A stretch of DNA of 64,000 bases from Heterobasidion occidentale (Eukaryota > Basidiomycota > Agaricomycetes > Russulales > Bondarzewiaceae): positions 3,348,001 to 3,412,000 of the forward strand of contig JBCAQO010000003.1 of assembly GCA_039111635.1 (NCBI GenBank), read 5' to 3'. A program made the translations under genes and the position numbers. Positions 1 to 11,500 of the stretch are shown here, in pieces; the first letter of the stretch is position 1, and every line of letters begins with the position of its first letter. The notes beneath the pieces are model-generated. The model was not told where the DNA came from. It did not search any database and was given only the letters and a program-made list of their open reading frames with translations.

Positions 1-270
1 TTTCTACAGCGATCCCAACCAGCCACTCAGTCACCGTATTCTACATCACCACTCTCGACGCTACCGTCAACACCGTCTACCTCCACGTCCCTCGACTTGT
101 CATCGCTCGAATTCACCAGCACCTTTGGCAATAGCTCCCCCGACCTTCACAGTTCTAATCCCACCACACCACACACCGCACCTCAGCTGTTACCGCTCCT
201 CACAGTCACCGCACCAACAGCCACCGTATCCACTGCCCCAGTTCCTCATAACCCCACGCGCAGAACAGCC

Positions 271-1542
271 ATGACGGAAAAAGTTGAACCGTTTTCCGGC
301 AACCTAGGAGTCACAGAGAGCCCCCATGATTTCCTTCGCACATTCCAATGTATCCACTTTGACACCGATGAAACTCTTGCCATCAACAGGTTCCCGTTCT
401 ATGTCAAGTCAGGACACGACGCAGATGAATGGTTTAACAACCTGACAACAGCGCAAACAGCCAATTGGACAGTGTTCAAAGCGGCCTTCTTGCAAAGATG
501 GCCGAAGTCGGAACGTGTCACGAAACAACAAGGAGAGTACGAGGACGAAATCTTGAAATTGAGGTTTCGAGAGGACGAGCTTGGTAAGAAAATTGACGAC
601 GGTGGAATTGAAGTCTGGACACACGTGAGATGGGCAAATGATACCCTACAGCTCGTTACGAAGGCTGGTCTCGCCGCGTCTTCCTCATACATCCAACCCG
701 TTTGCCGCCACCTCCCAGACGTCCTGAAATCCGAAATTGGGTTCACCCACACAGACTGGACGGCTTTCACAAAAGCCATACGCAGCGTCAACGTGGAAGC
801 CATATTCGATCACATTGAACGAATGGAGACGAAAGCAAAGGATGAAGCGCGCATGCGCACCATGATGCAAATTGCCACTGATACCCGCACCACCAGATTG
901 CGGCCCATCCCCTTCTCCAACCTTCCCAGTCCACCAACGTTCCCGCCGCCCGGCATTGCACCCAGACTCACCATGCAACCACGCATGCCTGGTGGGTACC
1001 CCAACGCCTTCGCCAAAGATGGCCATGTAGGCACCTTTGTGTCGTCTAACGAAAGACGACGGCCACAGGAGAGGCAACCCCTCTCCGAGGACGAACGCTG
1101 CAACCTCAGCCGCCTGCTTGATTTATTGCCGCACCACCCGCCGACTGCCAACGGCAATGAACTGTACAAGCGCCAAATCAGCGACTGGACGGCGTTACAC
1201 GGATACACTGCGCGTCCATCCGCCACAAATCCCTACCCGCTGCGACCAGGAACAGCCGGCCTGTGCTCAGGAGAGTGTTTTCGCTGCGGAACACACGGCC
1301 ACCGCAGTTTCATGTGCCCTCACCCACCCGAGATGCAAGTACCCCGTAATGAAGTCATCTGGCGAGCCCTGTGCAGCCGCGAGCTCGGTACCACACGAGC
1401 ACCCACCGCCAACCATCTCCCGCCCACCGCCGTCAACCTGGTCTACATAACCGATGGATTGGGGCAGGTCCACCTAGGTAGCTATGAAGACGAAGTGCAC
1501 AATGAGGACGAACAGGGAAATGGGGAGGGGTCGCCAGCATAA
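271..1542 (+). CDS. Gag-like protein with CCHC zinc knuckle
   Basis: Structural protein of the first retrotransposon. The first ATG in frame is at 271 (MTEKVEPFSG); the frame is open further upstream from about 97, so an earlier start outside the visible signals is possible. The N-terminal 150 residues resemble a retrotransposon gag core (AINRFPFYVKSGHDADEWFN, then WTVFKAAFLQRWP). The knuckle CFRCGTHGHRSFMC fits CX2CX4HX4C and lies near the C-terminus, where nucleic-acid binding is expected. It is followed by an acidic tail. The pol ORF starts 90 nt downstream in another frame. The gag assignment rests on the knuckle, the gag-core pattern and the pol neighbour. Confidence 0.8.
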   Translation: MTEKVEPFSGNLGVTESPHDFLRTFQCIHFDTDETLAINRFPFYVKSGHDADEWFNNLTTAQTANWTVFKAAFLQRWPKSERVTKQQGEYEDEILKLRFREDELGKKIDDGGIEVWTHVRWANDTLQLVTKAGLAASSSYIQPVCRHLPDVLKSEIGFTHTDWTAFTKAIRSVNVEAIFDHIERMETKAKDEARMRTMMQIATDTRTTRLRPIPFSNLPSPPTFPPPGIAPRLTMQPRMPGGYPNAFAKDGHVGTFVSSNERRRPQERQPLSEDERCNLSRLLDLLPHHPPTANGNELYKRQISDWTALHGYTARPSATNPYPLRPGTAGLCSGECFRCGTHGHRSFMCPHPPEMQVPRNEVIWRALCSRELGTTRAPTANHLPPTAVNLVYITDGLGQVHLGSYEDEVHNEDEQGNGEGSPA

Positions 1543-1631
1543 GGAGCCAGCAGACGACCCCAAAACCTTTCATCCATATACAGAGTGGGCAAGCCCTCAG
1601 ACGCACTGCCGCCGCGCCGGGGGACGGGATA

Positions 1632-3873
1632 ATGAAGCATGTACACTTTCTATCTCGCATCATGTCCGCTGTCCCGGTAGTACAACGAATTGATGTGATT
1701 GACCTGTATTCTGTGCGACCTCCCAACCATCAACAAACGTACCACCCATTCATACAGGAAATGTCCCTCGTAGACTCCAACCACCCCGCATGTACATTCC
1801 GCGCCCTGATTGATGACGGCGCTCTCGCCAACGCCATGAGCGAAAAACTCTACCGCCGCATCAAGGACACCATCCACGGCTGGCGACCCTCAAAGCGTCA
1901 TCTACGCATGGCAAATGGCACCATCGTACCCTCCCTCGCCACGTGGTACGGAACAGTTTGTTTCGGCACCTTACAACGCTTCGCCTCCTTTGAGGTATTC
2001 CACAATGACGGAGACTGGGAGTTCTTATTTGGCAAACCTCTGCTCTGCATGTTCGGCGCAGTGCACGATTACACAGATGACACCATCCACCTCCAGAAAG
2101 CCTCTGCGACCCTCATCTTGCCCAATCTCTTACACGAAGACACGAAGCAACAACAGGTCGCAGAACGGCCAACTGTGGAGAAACACGCAAACACAATGGG
2201 GGATGGGAAATCCCCCTTGAGGGGAGTTTTCCCTGTTATTTACCCTCAAACGGAAGACACCACTCACATTGAATGCTCCGTCCCATCTCCGTTTGCCCAA
2301 ACAAAACACACAAAACACGTTCAACACGCGCGCCGCTCAGCATCCACGCACCGAAGACGACAACAAATTCACACCAAACACCGCACAATCTGGCCAACGA
2401 AAAGCGGCATTCGGAGTGTCACTAAAACGCAACCTCATAGCCGCTCAAACCGCAAAAAAGCCCGGCGCGTAACCTCAACGGGGGACATTTGTGCGTCCCC
2501 CGCAAGGGAAGTACCAATGCCCACATCCTCGTCTAAGCCGCTGGCTAGCGTTGACCCAGTCTACTCCTTAGAGATTCCCGTTCCCGAAATACCAGGGAAG
2601 GATCCGCAGGATGTCTTCGTCGACACCGACCATATTGCCACAGCCAACGCATTCACACGCACAACGGAGCCACGAAACCCTGCACGAATAGCCGTCCTAT
2701 TGGACCAAATTCACGTCGGACCGGATTTAACACCGGACGAACAACTGGCTGTTCGACAACTGGTCATCGAATTTGCAGACTGCTTTGCCTTATCAATGGC
2801 CGAGGTCATACCAGTGGACAATGCCATCCACCGCCTGAACATCCCCGCTGACGCTACCTTCAGCTGCAAAGTACGACAGCGGCCATTAACACCACCCCAA
2901 CGACCTTGGTTCCACAAAAAACTTGACAAGATGCTAGCAGCTGGAATCATCGCCCCATGCCACCCTAGCGAAGTCAAAGCCGTCTCCCCAACCACACTAG
3001 CCCAAAAAGCCCATGAAACCAGTGGCCTCACCCTAGACGAGATACAACAGTTGGTCAACGACCAACTCGTCGCGTCTGGAAACCCGGCTGCATTCACCAT
3101 CTCCACTGACAGGCCACGCTTGAAACCCAACAGCGCACTTGAACAGAAATGGCGAATCTGCCAGAATTTCGCTGAGGTTAACAATGTCACACAAGTCGCA
3201 CCTATGCCTCAAGGTGATATACGTGCCAAACAACAGCGCCTCAGCGGACACCGCTGGCTTTCAGTGTTCGACTTTGCTTCGGGATTTTATGCCTGCACGG
3301 TTGCTGAGGAGTCTAGGCCATACACAGCTTTTTACGTGGAAGGCCGGGGGCACTTCTGGTATTGCAAAATGCCCTTTGGTCTCACAGGCGCCCCATCCAC
3401 GTTCGCTTACATGACAGCTATGCACTTACATGACCTGTTGACAGCCGAAATCATGGAACTTTTCGTCGACGACGGTGGAACAGCTGCCGACAAATTTCAT
3501 ATCATGATGGCAAATCTTCGCAGCATTTTCCAGCGTGTCTGCGAACGGAAACTCTCCCTATCTGCCAGCAAAACCCTGCTTTTCCAGTCCGAAGCGATTT
3601 TCGCTGGCGCAACGGTAGGACAGAAAGGTGTCACACCTGACTTGTCTAAACTAACCACCATTGCTGAATGGCCTCAACCACATGACGCACTGGCGCTCAG
3701 CCGATTCCTCGGACTAACTGGACACTTTTGTGACCTCGTGCAGAATTATGCACGTCTTGAGGGACCACTGCGCGACCTGCTTAAAGCCGTGTCACTACCA
3801 CCACACTATACAAAACCCACATACCGACACGCCATGCAGAAACACACATTCGGTAACACCTGGGAGCGGAAAC
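1632..3873 (+). pseudogene. Pol polyprotein (protease and reverse transcriptase), truncated at the C-terminus
   Basis: Starts with ATG at 1632. An aspartic-protease-like segment reads ALIDDGALANAMS, a D-D-G-A version of the usual D-S/T-G-A. After a low-complexity spacer the reverse transcriptase follows, with SVFDFASGFYACTV (first catalytic Asp), MPFGLTGAPSTF, and FVDDGG as the YxDD box. The thumb region is present (LGLTGHFCDLVQNYARL). The last native residues are near 3873; the final few codons to 3908 are read from the inserted LTR. RNase H and integrase are lost, so the copy cannot be autonomous. The RT motifs themselves look intact. Confidence 0.85.
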
Positions 3874-4523
3874 TGTTACGAACTGCTCGTTCAGTAACCC
3901 AAGAGTAACAGGTTCTTCCCTAGGTCGCACAATGGACTGAGTGGTGGGCGAAGTCTCGACTGTATCAGGCGTTGATACAGGAGGGAATAATGATTGGCTC
4001 TAAGAATCCTGTATGTGTAGATACAGGGGAACGAAGAGGTTCGTATTCGTAGATACGAATGAACGAAGTACACAGTACGAAGACTGTGTAAGAACGAAGA
4101 GAATAGACTGAAGATCCTCAGCCTATTCTATGGGCCTTATATACTGTATGGGGTATAGGGTAAGAGTCCGTGTGCTTCTCCAGGTTTCCATCCTAGGAGA
4201 GCTGTGGCCGCCGTCTTTCCCTCCGGCGCCTACTCTTGTACTTCTCTAGTCGCACTGATCCATCATGGTGCGACGAGGTGCTTACCCATAAGCCCTAAGC
4301 CCATGGCATGTGAATGCCTCTCTTATTACTGTGTGAACTTCGTGATCCTCGTGTCCCTCCAATATAGCCTTTACCGATGTCTTGAAGAACCATCGGTCTT
4401 GTCGGCTCCTAAGGACATGCCGAATACCTTGGTGTACGCTCCGTAGTGGAGCCGCCTAGCATGTGATGCTTGATCCATCGGTTAGACCGGCCGCGAAGGG
4501 CCCCGATCGGTCAAGTCATAACA
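3874..4523 (-). repeat. 3' LTR of the chromovirus
   Basis: 650 bp, read on the minus strand from TGTTATGACTTGACC to GCAGTTCGTAACA. It matches 14140-14789 with no length difference and about 8 substitutions. The TATA box (minus strand TATATAA, 4137-4143) and predicted transcript start (near 4109) divide it into U3 and a short R-U5. The LTR is preceded on the sense strand by a purine tract. Plus-strand reading frames inside it are coincidental. Confidence 0.93.
3960..4090 (-). other. Four consecutive perfect hairpins in LTR R-U5
   Basis: Perfect inverted repeats are at 3960-3967/3973-3980 (8 bp, 5-nt loop), 4008-4014/4021-4027 (7 bp, 6-nt loop), 4040-4046/4053-4059 (7 bp, 6-nt loop) and 4069-4076/4083-4090 (8 bp, 6-nt loop). 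On the element's sense strand they lie just downstream of the predicted transcript start, in the RNA leader. The other LTR has the same four at +10266. Three of the substitutions between the LTRs fall in this interval: two are in hairpin loops and one is between hairpins, so all stems are kept. A role in self-priming or packaging is an inference. Confidence 0.7.
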
Positions 4524-4536
4524 TTACCCCCTTTCT
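4524..4536 (-). promoter_or_regulatory. Polypurine tract of the chromovirus
   Basis: On the minus strand AGAAAGGGGGTAA directly precedes the 3' LTR start TGTTATG. This is the expected place and composition for the plus-strand DNA primer of an LTR retrotransposon. Confidence 0.75.
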
Positions 4537-7190
4537 AGGTCCCAACTCCTGAGGGGACTACTCGCTTGAGCAGAAACGAGCTTCATCGTCATTCCACGTA
4601 CAATTGCTTTGCTGGTCGTCAAAATAGATTGGGATGCGTCTTCCCAATATCACTTCGTTTTCTGGGGCGAAGACCGACCTACGTCGTTTACAACGCCTAG
4701 GAGTTTTCCTTCTCCGTTGAGCTGTTTGATTTGAAGTTCGGGGTATAGCCACAATACCCTGTCCCTTCTCCCGGTGTTCTTCCTTCACCGCACGTTTTGT
4801 GTGAGTACACTCCTAGAGTCAATAGGCAGCTACTCGACCAGGGCTCCCTGGTAGGTTTGATGAGCCAGTGTCATCTGGCGACGATGCAGAAAGGTGTTGT
4901 GCGAATGATTATAGGATGAAATAGAAACTCGTCTGTGGATGGGTGTGTGTCGTTCTTCTTTCAAAGTGCCGAAGGCCATGTCTCAGTGTTTCCAGGATAG
5001 ATCTTCATCTCCTTGATCTCCGGTATCGAGGGGGACTCCAGGTGTGTGGGTTGATCGCTTTACAAAGGCTTAGGCCCACCAACCTATCAAGAACGAACAT
5101 TTTTCTTGACTTGTTTTGAGTCCGGCAAGACCCCTTTGAAGATCCCTAACTCTGTCAGCCCCATACGGTGGCCTTGTCAGGTTAGAGATTGAGTGTTCGT
5201 CCAGAGTTTGTTTTTCACTAAGGGTATTGGACACGAGGTAAGGACTTTGAAGAATAGACTTTGAACCCCATGGTCTCTTGAATAGACCATGGTATCCACC
5301 TTGACGGTAATTATGCGGGGTCAGCGTAAGGTATGTCCTGGTAGTTTTAACGTCGTGCCGGACGTCCGTAGTTTCGTCTTTGCGGACGTCGGCTAGTTTA
5401 TCCTTAAGTCTTCGCGGACTGAGGCTAGTTTATACACAAGTCGTTGCGGACTGCCCTGCTAGTTTATGCCAAGGTCGTTGCGGACCTATCCATCTCCCAA
5501 CGTAGGAGTACCTGTAAACAAGATAGCAGGCGTTTCTGCGCGCCGGAACATTCATCGGTGATGCGCATAGGGCCGTAGACCAGTTCCTCCTTCTTGACAG
5601 GGTTCCCATTGAGGTAAGATGGTGACGGTTTATACTATATCAAACCGGATAACTTATAGAGTTGCGAGAATAGACTGGGAAGCCTATTTTGACACAACTC
5701 ACATGGCCCTGTAGACAGAAGGGCAGCTCAGTTTATCGTCATGAAGGACGGCAACTAGTTTATAGTCATTGCGGACGTCCGCTATCGCCTGGCTTGAACC
5801 TCCCGAGCTTCGATAGATTTTAATCCTCCGGGGTGAGGGTAGTTTAAGGTCATTTCGGACTAGTTGATGGTCAAGGTCGTGACCATCAACCACGTCTCCT
5901 ATACTTGAAGGAGTAAGTAGTTTATCGTCATCGCGGACTAGATCAACATCGTGGTGTCAACAACGATGTCGATCGACATCTCCTATGCTGAAAGGAGTGG
6001 TAGTTTAACGTCTTTGCGGACGCAGCAATGCCAAAACATATCTCATGTTTGGACACTGCTCATGACCCTGTAAGGAAAGGGTAGTCCCAGTTTAACGCCA
6101 TGGAGGGCGTTCGTAGTTTATTGTCGTTGCGGACACGCGTAGTTTTACATCGTTGCGGATGATCGCAACACGAGGCACGGTCCCAGTTGCCTCTTGACTG
6201 GCCCTTGAAGTGGAATCCTTGCTTCGGACTTCAAGGGTAGAATGGGCGCACCATGAAGTAGTTGTGGTCTTTGTCGTCGGAAGACTGACAACCCGCTCCA
6301 TGTCCCCAAACCCCTCGCACGGAATTGAACCGTGTCGACCCCATATTCTTTTACTGTAGGGCGTATGGAATATGGAAGCGCCTCGACCTAGTCGGCAGGG
6401 TTCTGCAACGGTGGAGGCCCTCACTTCCACCGTCTGCCAGAATACAACCACGCTCCGAGGGTCTTGGTAGCTTTAGCGTCGTTCCGGACGGTAACTAGTT
6501 TATCGTCATTGCGGACCAAGCCTTTCGTAGTTTTACATCGTTGCGGATGTATTTTCTCCGTTTTGGGTACTAATGGAGTGCGGCCATCAGTTCCTGCATC
6601 GCAGATAGGGTCCCCTAATGCGGAAACGACCCTGTAAAACCGGAGATCCAAAGTGGGACGTCCAAGACACCTGTCAGACCTTGACAGCGAGGTTGGTCCA
6701 CCGTTCCCCAACGGTGGGTATGCATCACGATTTCCCACCAATTATTCATGCATCATTCATGTACCAGTCAAGGTTATGTTGTGAATCCTAAGGGCCTCCT
6801 AATGCGGAAAGGGCCCTGTAAAACTGGGGATCCAAGCGGGACGCCCGATTCGCTTGTCAGAATACCTCTTGACAACGAGAGTGTTGAATGCTTGTCCTTC
6901 ATCTTGAGACCGGAGGGCTGCAACGCGAAATGGTCAGGTACTTCCCCTGCCTTCTTATCTTTTCACAGTTTAACGTCATGCAGGACGTTCGTTCCGGCGT
7001 CCTGTGCGTGAAACCGGTACCTGTGGTGCGGAGGGTCCTTTCCTCTCCGTCACCTTGTTTGTCGACAAGGGGTTCCTTGACTCCCTCGTCTAGTATCCTC
7101 CGCCAATGTCTCCGTAGTCCCCATATCCTTCATCCGGCCTATAATAGGGGTCGGTGTCATCGTAATTGTCACCTTCGACCTCGTCCCAGG
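4537..7190 (-). repeat. Noncoding repeat and hairpin array between third ORF and 3' LTR
   Basis: No credible long gene is present. From 5342 to 6986 I count about 17 copies of a motif (plus strand TAGTTTA-N2-GTC-N-TTGCGGAC), for example at 5369, 5394, 5426, 5460, 5756, 5840, 5918, 6001, 6114, 6496 and 6528. Four occur as doublets with 5-6-nt spacers (5342/5369, 5729/5756, 6088/6114, 6468/6496). Between them lie perfect hairpins: 5268-5276/5284-5292, 5863-5873/5880-5890, 6202-6211/6228-6237, 6341-6348/6368-6375, 6671-6676/6682-6687, 6698-6705/6710-6717 and 7053-7058/7065-7070. A ~180-bp unit is also partly duplicated (6617 and 6800). On the sense strand the motif reads VRNDxKL in some short frames, so decayed coding repeats are the alternative. 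Confidence 0.7.
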
Positions 7191-7193
7191 CGT

Positions 7194-8464
7194 CTAGTTC
7201 CGCTCGAGTCCAGGAAGTAGTTCGCTGAGTCGGGCGCTGGCGGATTGGAGTTCTTCTACCAATGTGTGGATGCGCTCCTTCAGGTCGATTATCTCGAGGA
7301 CGGTTTGGAGTCGGCGAATCTCTTGGTCGAGTTCTTCTAGGACTGCTTCGCCTGGGTTGAAGGGTTGCCCTTGTTCTCTGGCTCCCTCGTCCCTCATTCC
7401 TCCTGTACCTTGGAGGATGCTCCTCATTGCTGCCTCCTGCGTCCTGCCCGGTGGATTGTCCTGCCGATATGGGAGGAAGGGCCTCTCGGTCCCTTCGTGC
7501 CTGTCGTTGGACCGTAGCCCAGACATATTCGGTCTGGGTGGATGCGTCTCGACTACTTGTAGCCGGTATCGCTCTGCTAGCTTCGCTCCATGGTTGGACG
7601 CGGAATGGGTCAATCCGAACGGGATGGGCGTGGGAGGAGTGTCTTGTGTCGGTGCGCGAGATGAGGGCGGGTAGGAGCTCCAGATTGATGAAGGAGGAGA
7701 ACTCGTCCGGATGAATGAGTAGGGCGTAAGCCCCATTATTTCCTCGGGCGTACCAGGAGGCGGCCCTATGATCATCTGCATAGGCCAGAAGCCTGACCTG
7801 GTCGCTCGCGTCAGCGAGGCGTCGGGTATGTCGTCGCTCTCGCTTCCTGGTTGCCCTGCGAAGAAGTTAGCGAGCCTTTGTAAGGCCAGCGCTGTGGCCA
7901 TCTGAATTACCGCGGAGATGGTGGTGCGCTGGAGTAGGGCGTCTCCTAGTCCTTCCAACTCTCCGGGGTGCAGATCTCGACTACTGGTAGGGGGCCCTCT
8001 GGTCCTGGCAGCTGATGTACCAGCCGTTGCTGGTTCTTGTACACCTGCCTCAACAGTTGTAGGCGATGCCAGGTCCGAAGGGTTTCCTGGTCTTCTTCCG
8101 CCTCTCGTTTCCTGCCTCGCGTCTCCTTGAGCCAACGCTGACGTCGGTCGCGGAGGCGTTGACGGAGCATGCCTTCCTTCTGCTTGACGTCCTTCATCGT
8201 GCTCGTCATGAGCTCTCTCAAACCGTGGTGAGGCTCGGGAACCCGTTCGATCTTCGACGGTGAGCGCGGTTTGGTGGACACTGATTTGTACGGGAACTCC
8301 TTCTGGAGTCGTTGGGCGGCTGCTTCGGCTAGGGCGTCCAGTGTCGGGGTTGGCCACGGCCAGAATGATGTCTGGCGAGGGTTTCTTGAAGGGGAGGAGG
8401 TAGTCCCGTCATCGATGAGCATGGCACGTCCAGGGGAGTAATCAAGGGAGGAGTGGTCGGACAT
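7194..8464 (-). pseudogene. Third ORF after pol, unknown function, one frame break
   Basis: An ATG at 8464 lies 59 nt after the pol stop. The first frame runs to 7946 (172 aa): an acidic and Pro-rich start, then a charged segment likely to be helical or coiled coil (RQRLRDRRQRWLKETRGRKR). Near 7960 coding character moves to another frame, which continues to 7194 with a small hydrophobic stretch, a Pro-rich middle and a Leu-heptad C-terminus (EELDQEIRRLQTVLEIIDLK). Joined, this would be about 420 aa. The position is where env-like ORFs sit in some Ty3 elements, but I see no signal peptide or clear TM, so I do not call it env. I do not recognise the family. Confidence 0.6.
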
Positions 8465-8522
8465 GTACTGGGGAGGATTCTTGCTTTGAAAGAGGGAGGG
8501 GTGTCTCCCTTTTTATATCTTT

Positions 8523-11500
8523 CTAAAGCCTAATCGCCGCTGGTCGGGGCTTGTCTGGGTAGCTTTCGTGGAATTCACGAAGCGCCTCGTCGGCCGTATC
8601 TTTGAGGAGGGCAAAGGGTTCCCAAGTGTTATCGGCCTCGGAGTATCCGACCCACTTGACAAGGTACTTGGTCCCTCGTCCCTGGCGTCTTGAATCTAGA
8701 ATGGCCTCCACTTCGTAGTGCTCTTCTTCATTCAGGATCTCTGGGGCAGGTCTGGGGAAGTTCCTTCCGTGGGCCTCTGTCTCGTGATATTCCGTGAGTA
8801 TGGAGGCATGAAACACCGGGTGTATCTTCCATGTTTCGGGTATTTCCAACCGATAAGCCAGAGGACCGATTCTTTCAGTCACTGAAAAGGGGCCATAGCG
8901 TCTAGGTGCCAGCTTGAATTTCGGATGAGTCGTCCGAATATGGGTTCCTTCTAACCAAACTTGGGTTCCTACTTCCCACTGCGGAAGTTTCCTGTGTAGG
9001 TCCCGGTCCTTGGCGTGCTGCGCTGCTATTTGTAGACTTGCGGCCGCATCTTCTTGGACTTCTTTGATTAGCTGCAAACGTTCAGTCACTGCGGGCACCT
9101 TGGTCTCCAGAGCTGAGTCGACCGAATATGGTGGATTGAACCCATAAAGGACTTCAAACGGCGACTTCCCAGTGGCGGAGTGTCTTCGGGTATTGTGGGA
9201 GAATTCTGCGAAGGGGATCAAGTCTACCCAGTTATCTTGATGGTAGTTGCAGAAAACTCGCAGGAATTGCTCGATCTCTTGGTTTACCCGTTCTGTTTCT
9301 CCGTCCGTTTGGGGGTGGTAAGCCGTGCTGAGGGCAGGGGTGATTCCCATTCCTTTCCATAGTTCCCTTGTGAACTTTGCCGCAAATTGAGGACCTCTGT
9401 CGGACACCACTTTGGTTGGTAAACCATATCGTTTGAACACATTGTCCTGGAAGAGCGTCGTGGTTTCTTCGGCCGTGATTGTCTTCTTGCACGGGGTTAT
9501 GACTATTCCTTTTGACAGACCCTGATCGACTACCACGTTGATCGAGTCGTAGCCTCTGCTTTCTGGGAGGTCTGTCACGAAGTCGGTGGAGATAAAGCGC
9601 CAAGGGACGTTTGTGGTTTCCAGCGGTTGGATCGGTGGATGGGTCCTATGGGGAAGGTTCTTGGTAGATTGGCAAACTGCACATCCATCCACATACGCGT
9701 GTACGAATTTGGTCATGCTTGACCACCAGTAATGGCGTTGGACCAATTCTAAGGTCTTTGCTCGGCCCGGGTGTCCTGTAGCCATAGTGTCATGGTGCGT
9801 TTTGACAATCATTCGTCGAAGGAGGTCGTCCTTTGGGACGCATATGTAACCGTCGCGTCTTGTAATGCCCTCTTCATGTGTCCATTTTCCTAGGTCGCCC
9901 TTCATTGCGTTTGGACCTTTTTCCAGCAGTTTCTTGAGGGCGACATCAACCAGCAAATCGTGTTCCGAGCGCGAGTGTCGAATGAGGGAGAGGATGTCTG
10001 AGGATACGAGTTCTGTTGCTTTGACGTGTATGCCTTCGCTTGGCTCTACTAGAGTTTCGCTGGACTCGGTGAAAAATCTGGATGGGAGTAGAGTCTGTGC
10101 CTTGTTATCAGATTCCACCCCCTCACTAAGGTCTGGACGCCTGGACAGAGCATCGGCATGATTAGTAGTTCCACCCTTGTAACTGAGCTGGAAGTCAAAT
10201 CGGGACAAAAACAGACTCCAGCGCGCTTGTCGCCTTGACAGGTCGCGCGCCGTCTTAAAGTGTTCTAGGTTTTTATGGTCCGTCCAGACCTCAAAGGGAT
10301 GTCGAGCGCCTTCGAGGTAGTGTTTCCAGTGTTCCAGTGCTTTGATGATGGCGAGGAGTTCGCGATCATGCACGTCGTAATTTCGTTCGGCCGATGAGAA
10401 CGATCCTGAGAGGTATGCAACAGGGTGCCAGTCGCTATCAGGTCCTTCCTGTAAGAGGACTGCACCATATGCTGCGAGGGAAGCGTCGGTAACAAGCCGG
10501 TAAGGACGCATTGGGTCAGGGTACAACAGGACGGGTCGGCTGATGAAGGTTTTCTTCAGTCGATCAAACGCCTGTTGGCACTCCGTGGTCCAGTCCCATT
10601 TCACATCCTTCTTCGTGAGGTCATGCAGGGGCCGAGCGATCAAAGAGAATTTATCAATGAATCGTCGGTAGAAGTTCCCTAAGCCTAAGAAAGAGCGGAT
10701 GTCGCGAACTGTGCGTGGGATGGGCCATTCCTGGATAGCTTCAATCTTCGAGTCTTCCATAGCGACGTGGTCTTTTGAGATCGTGTACCCAAGGTAGTTC
10801 AGCTTCTCCTTGTGGAACTCGCACTTCTCTGGTTTGAGGTAGAGATCGTTGTCGCGCAGGATTTGGAGGACTCGGCGAAGAATCACAATGTGTTCCGCTG
10901 TGGTCTTCGTGAAGATGAGGATGTCGTCCATATATACCGCTATTTTCCGGGCCAGGATGAGTTCTTGGAAGATCATGTTCATCATGGCTTGGAAGATTCC
11001 CGGGAATTACAGAGCCCAAAGAACATCACTGTAGGTTCGAAAAGTCCCAAGGGTGTGACGAAGGCCGCCTTGGACTCGTCTCCTTTCTTGATGCGCACGT
11101 TGTTATATCCCCACCGAACATCGAGCTTTGAGAACACCGTTGCGCCTTTAATGATATCCAATAGTTCTTGGATTAATGGCAGGGGGGTGACGTCTCGAAT
11201 AGTGTGTTCGTTAAGGTGACGATAGTCTTGTACCGGACGGAGCTTCCCATCTTTCTTGCTTACGAAAAAGAAAGAGGCCGCGCTATGTGCTGTTGACCGA
11301 CGTATTGTTCCTCTGGAAAGGTGCTCTTTGACAAACTTCCCTAACTCGTCATGCTTTTCCGGGCTCAGGGGAAATATCCGCGGGGCCTGGGGTACAAAAG
11401 ATGGTTTGAGGTTTATCGCGTGGTCCCATATTGTATGTTGGGGAAGCCTCTGCGATCGTCGTTCGCTGAAGATGTCGAGGTAAGAATGATATTCTGTCGG

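Larger units (their letters stand above)
1..3873 (+). mobile_element. Ty3/Gypsy-type retrotransposon, 5' edge outside the window, 3' half missing
   Basis: Two consecutive ORFs give gag with a zinc knuckle, then protease and reverse transcriptase. The element stops abruptly at 3873, where the LTR of a second retrotransposon begins in the middle of the post-RT region. RNase H and integrase are absent, and they do not resume after the second element ends at 14789, so this is not a clean nested insertion. Gag and RT differ strongly from those of the neighbouring chromovirus, so the two belong to different Ty3 lineages. No LTR of this element is visible in the window. Confidence 0.85.

Noticed and set aside
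4204..4446. 80-codon frame in the LTR (and again at 14470)
   Set aside because: It lies within both LTRs antisense to the element, with no evidence of a protein.
5342..6986. Regular short repeats that could suggest a CRISPR array
   Set aside because: Spacing is irregular, many copies are doublets with 5-6-nt spacers, copies diverge, and the region lies inside a eukaryotic retrotransposon.
7194..8464. Calling the third ORF an envelope gene
   Set aside because: Position alone suggests it; no signal peptide, TM or glycoprotein features are visible.
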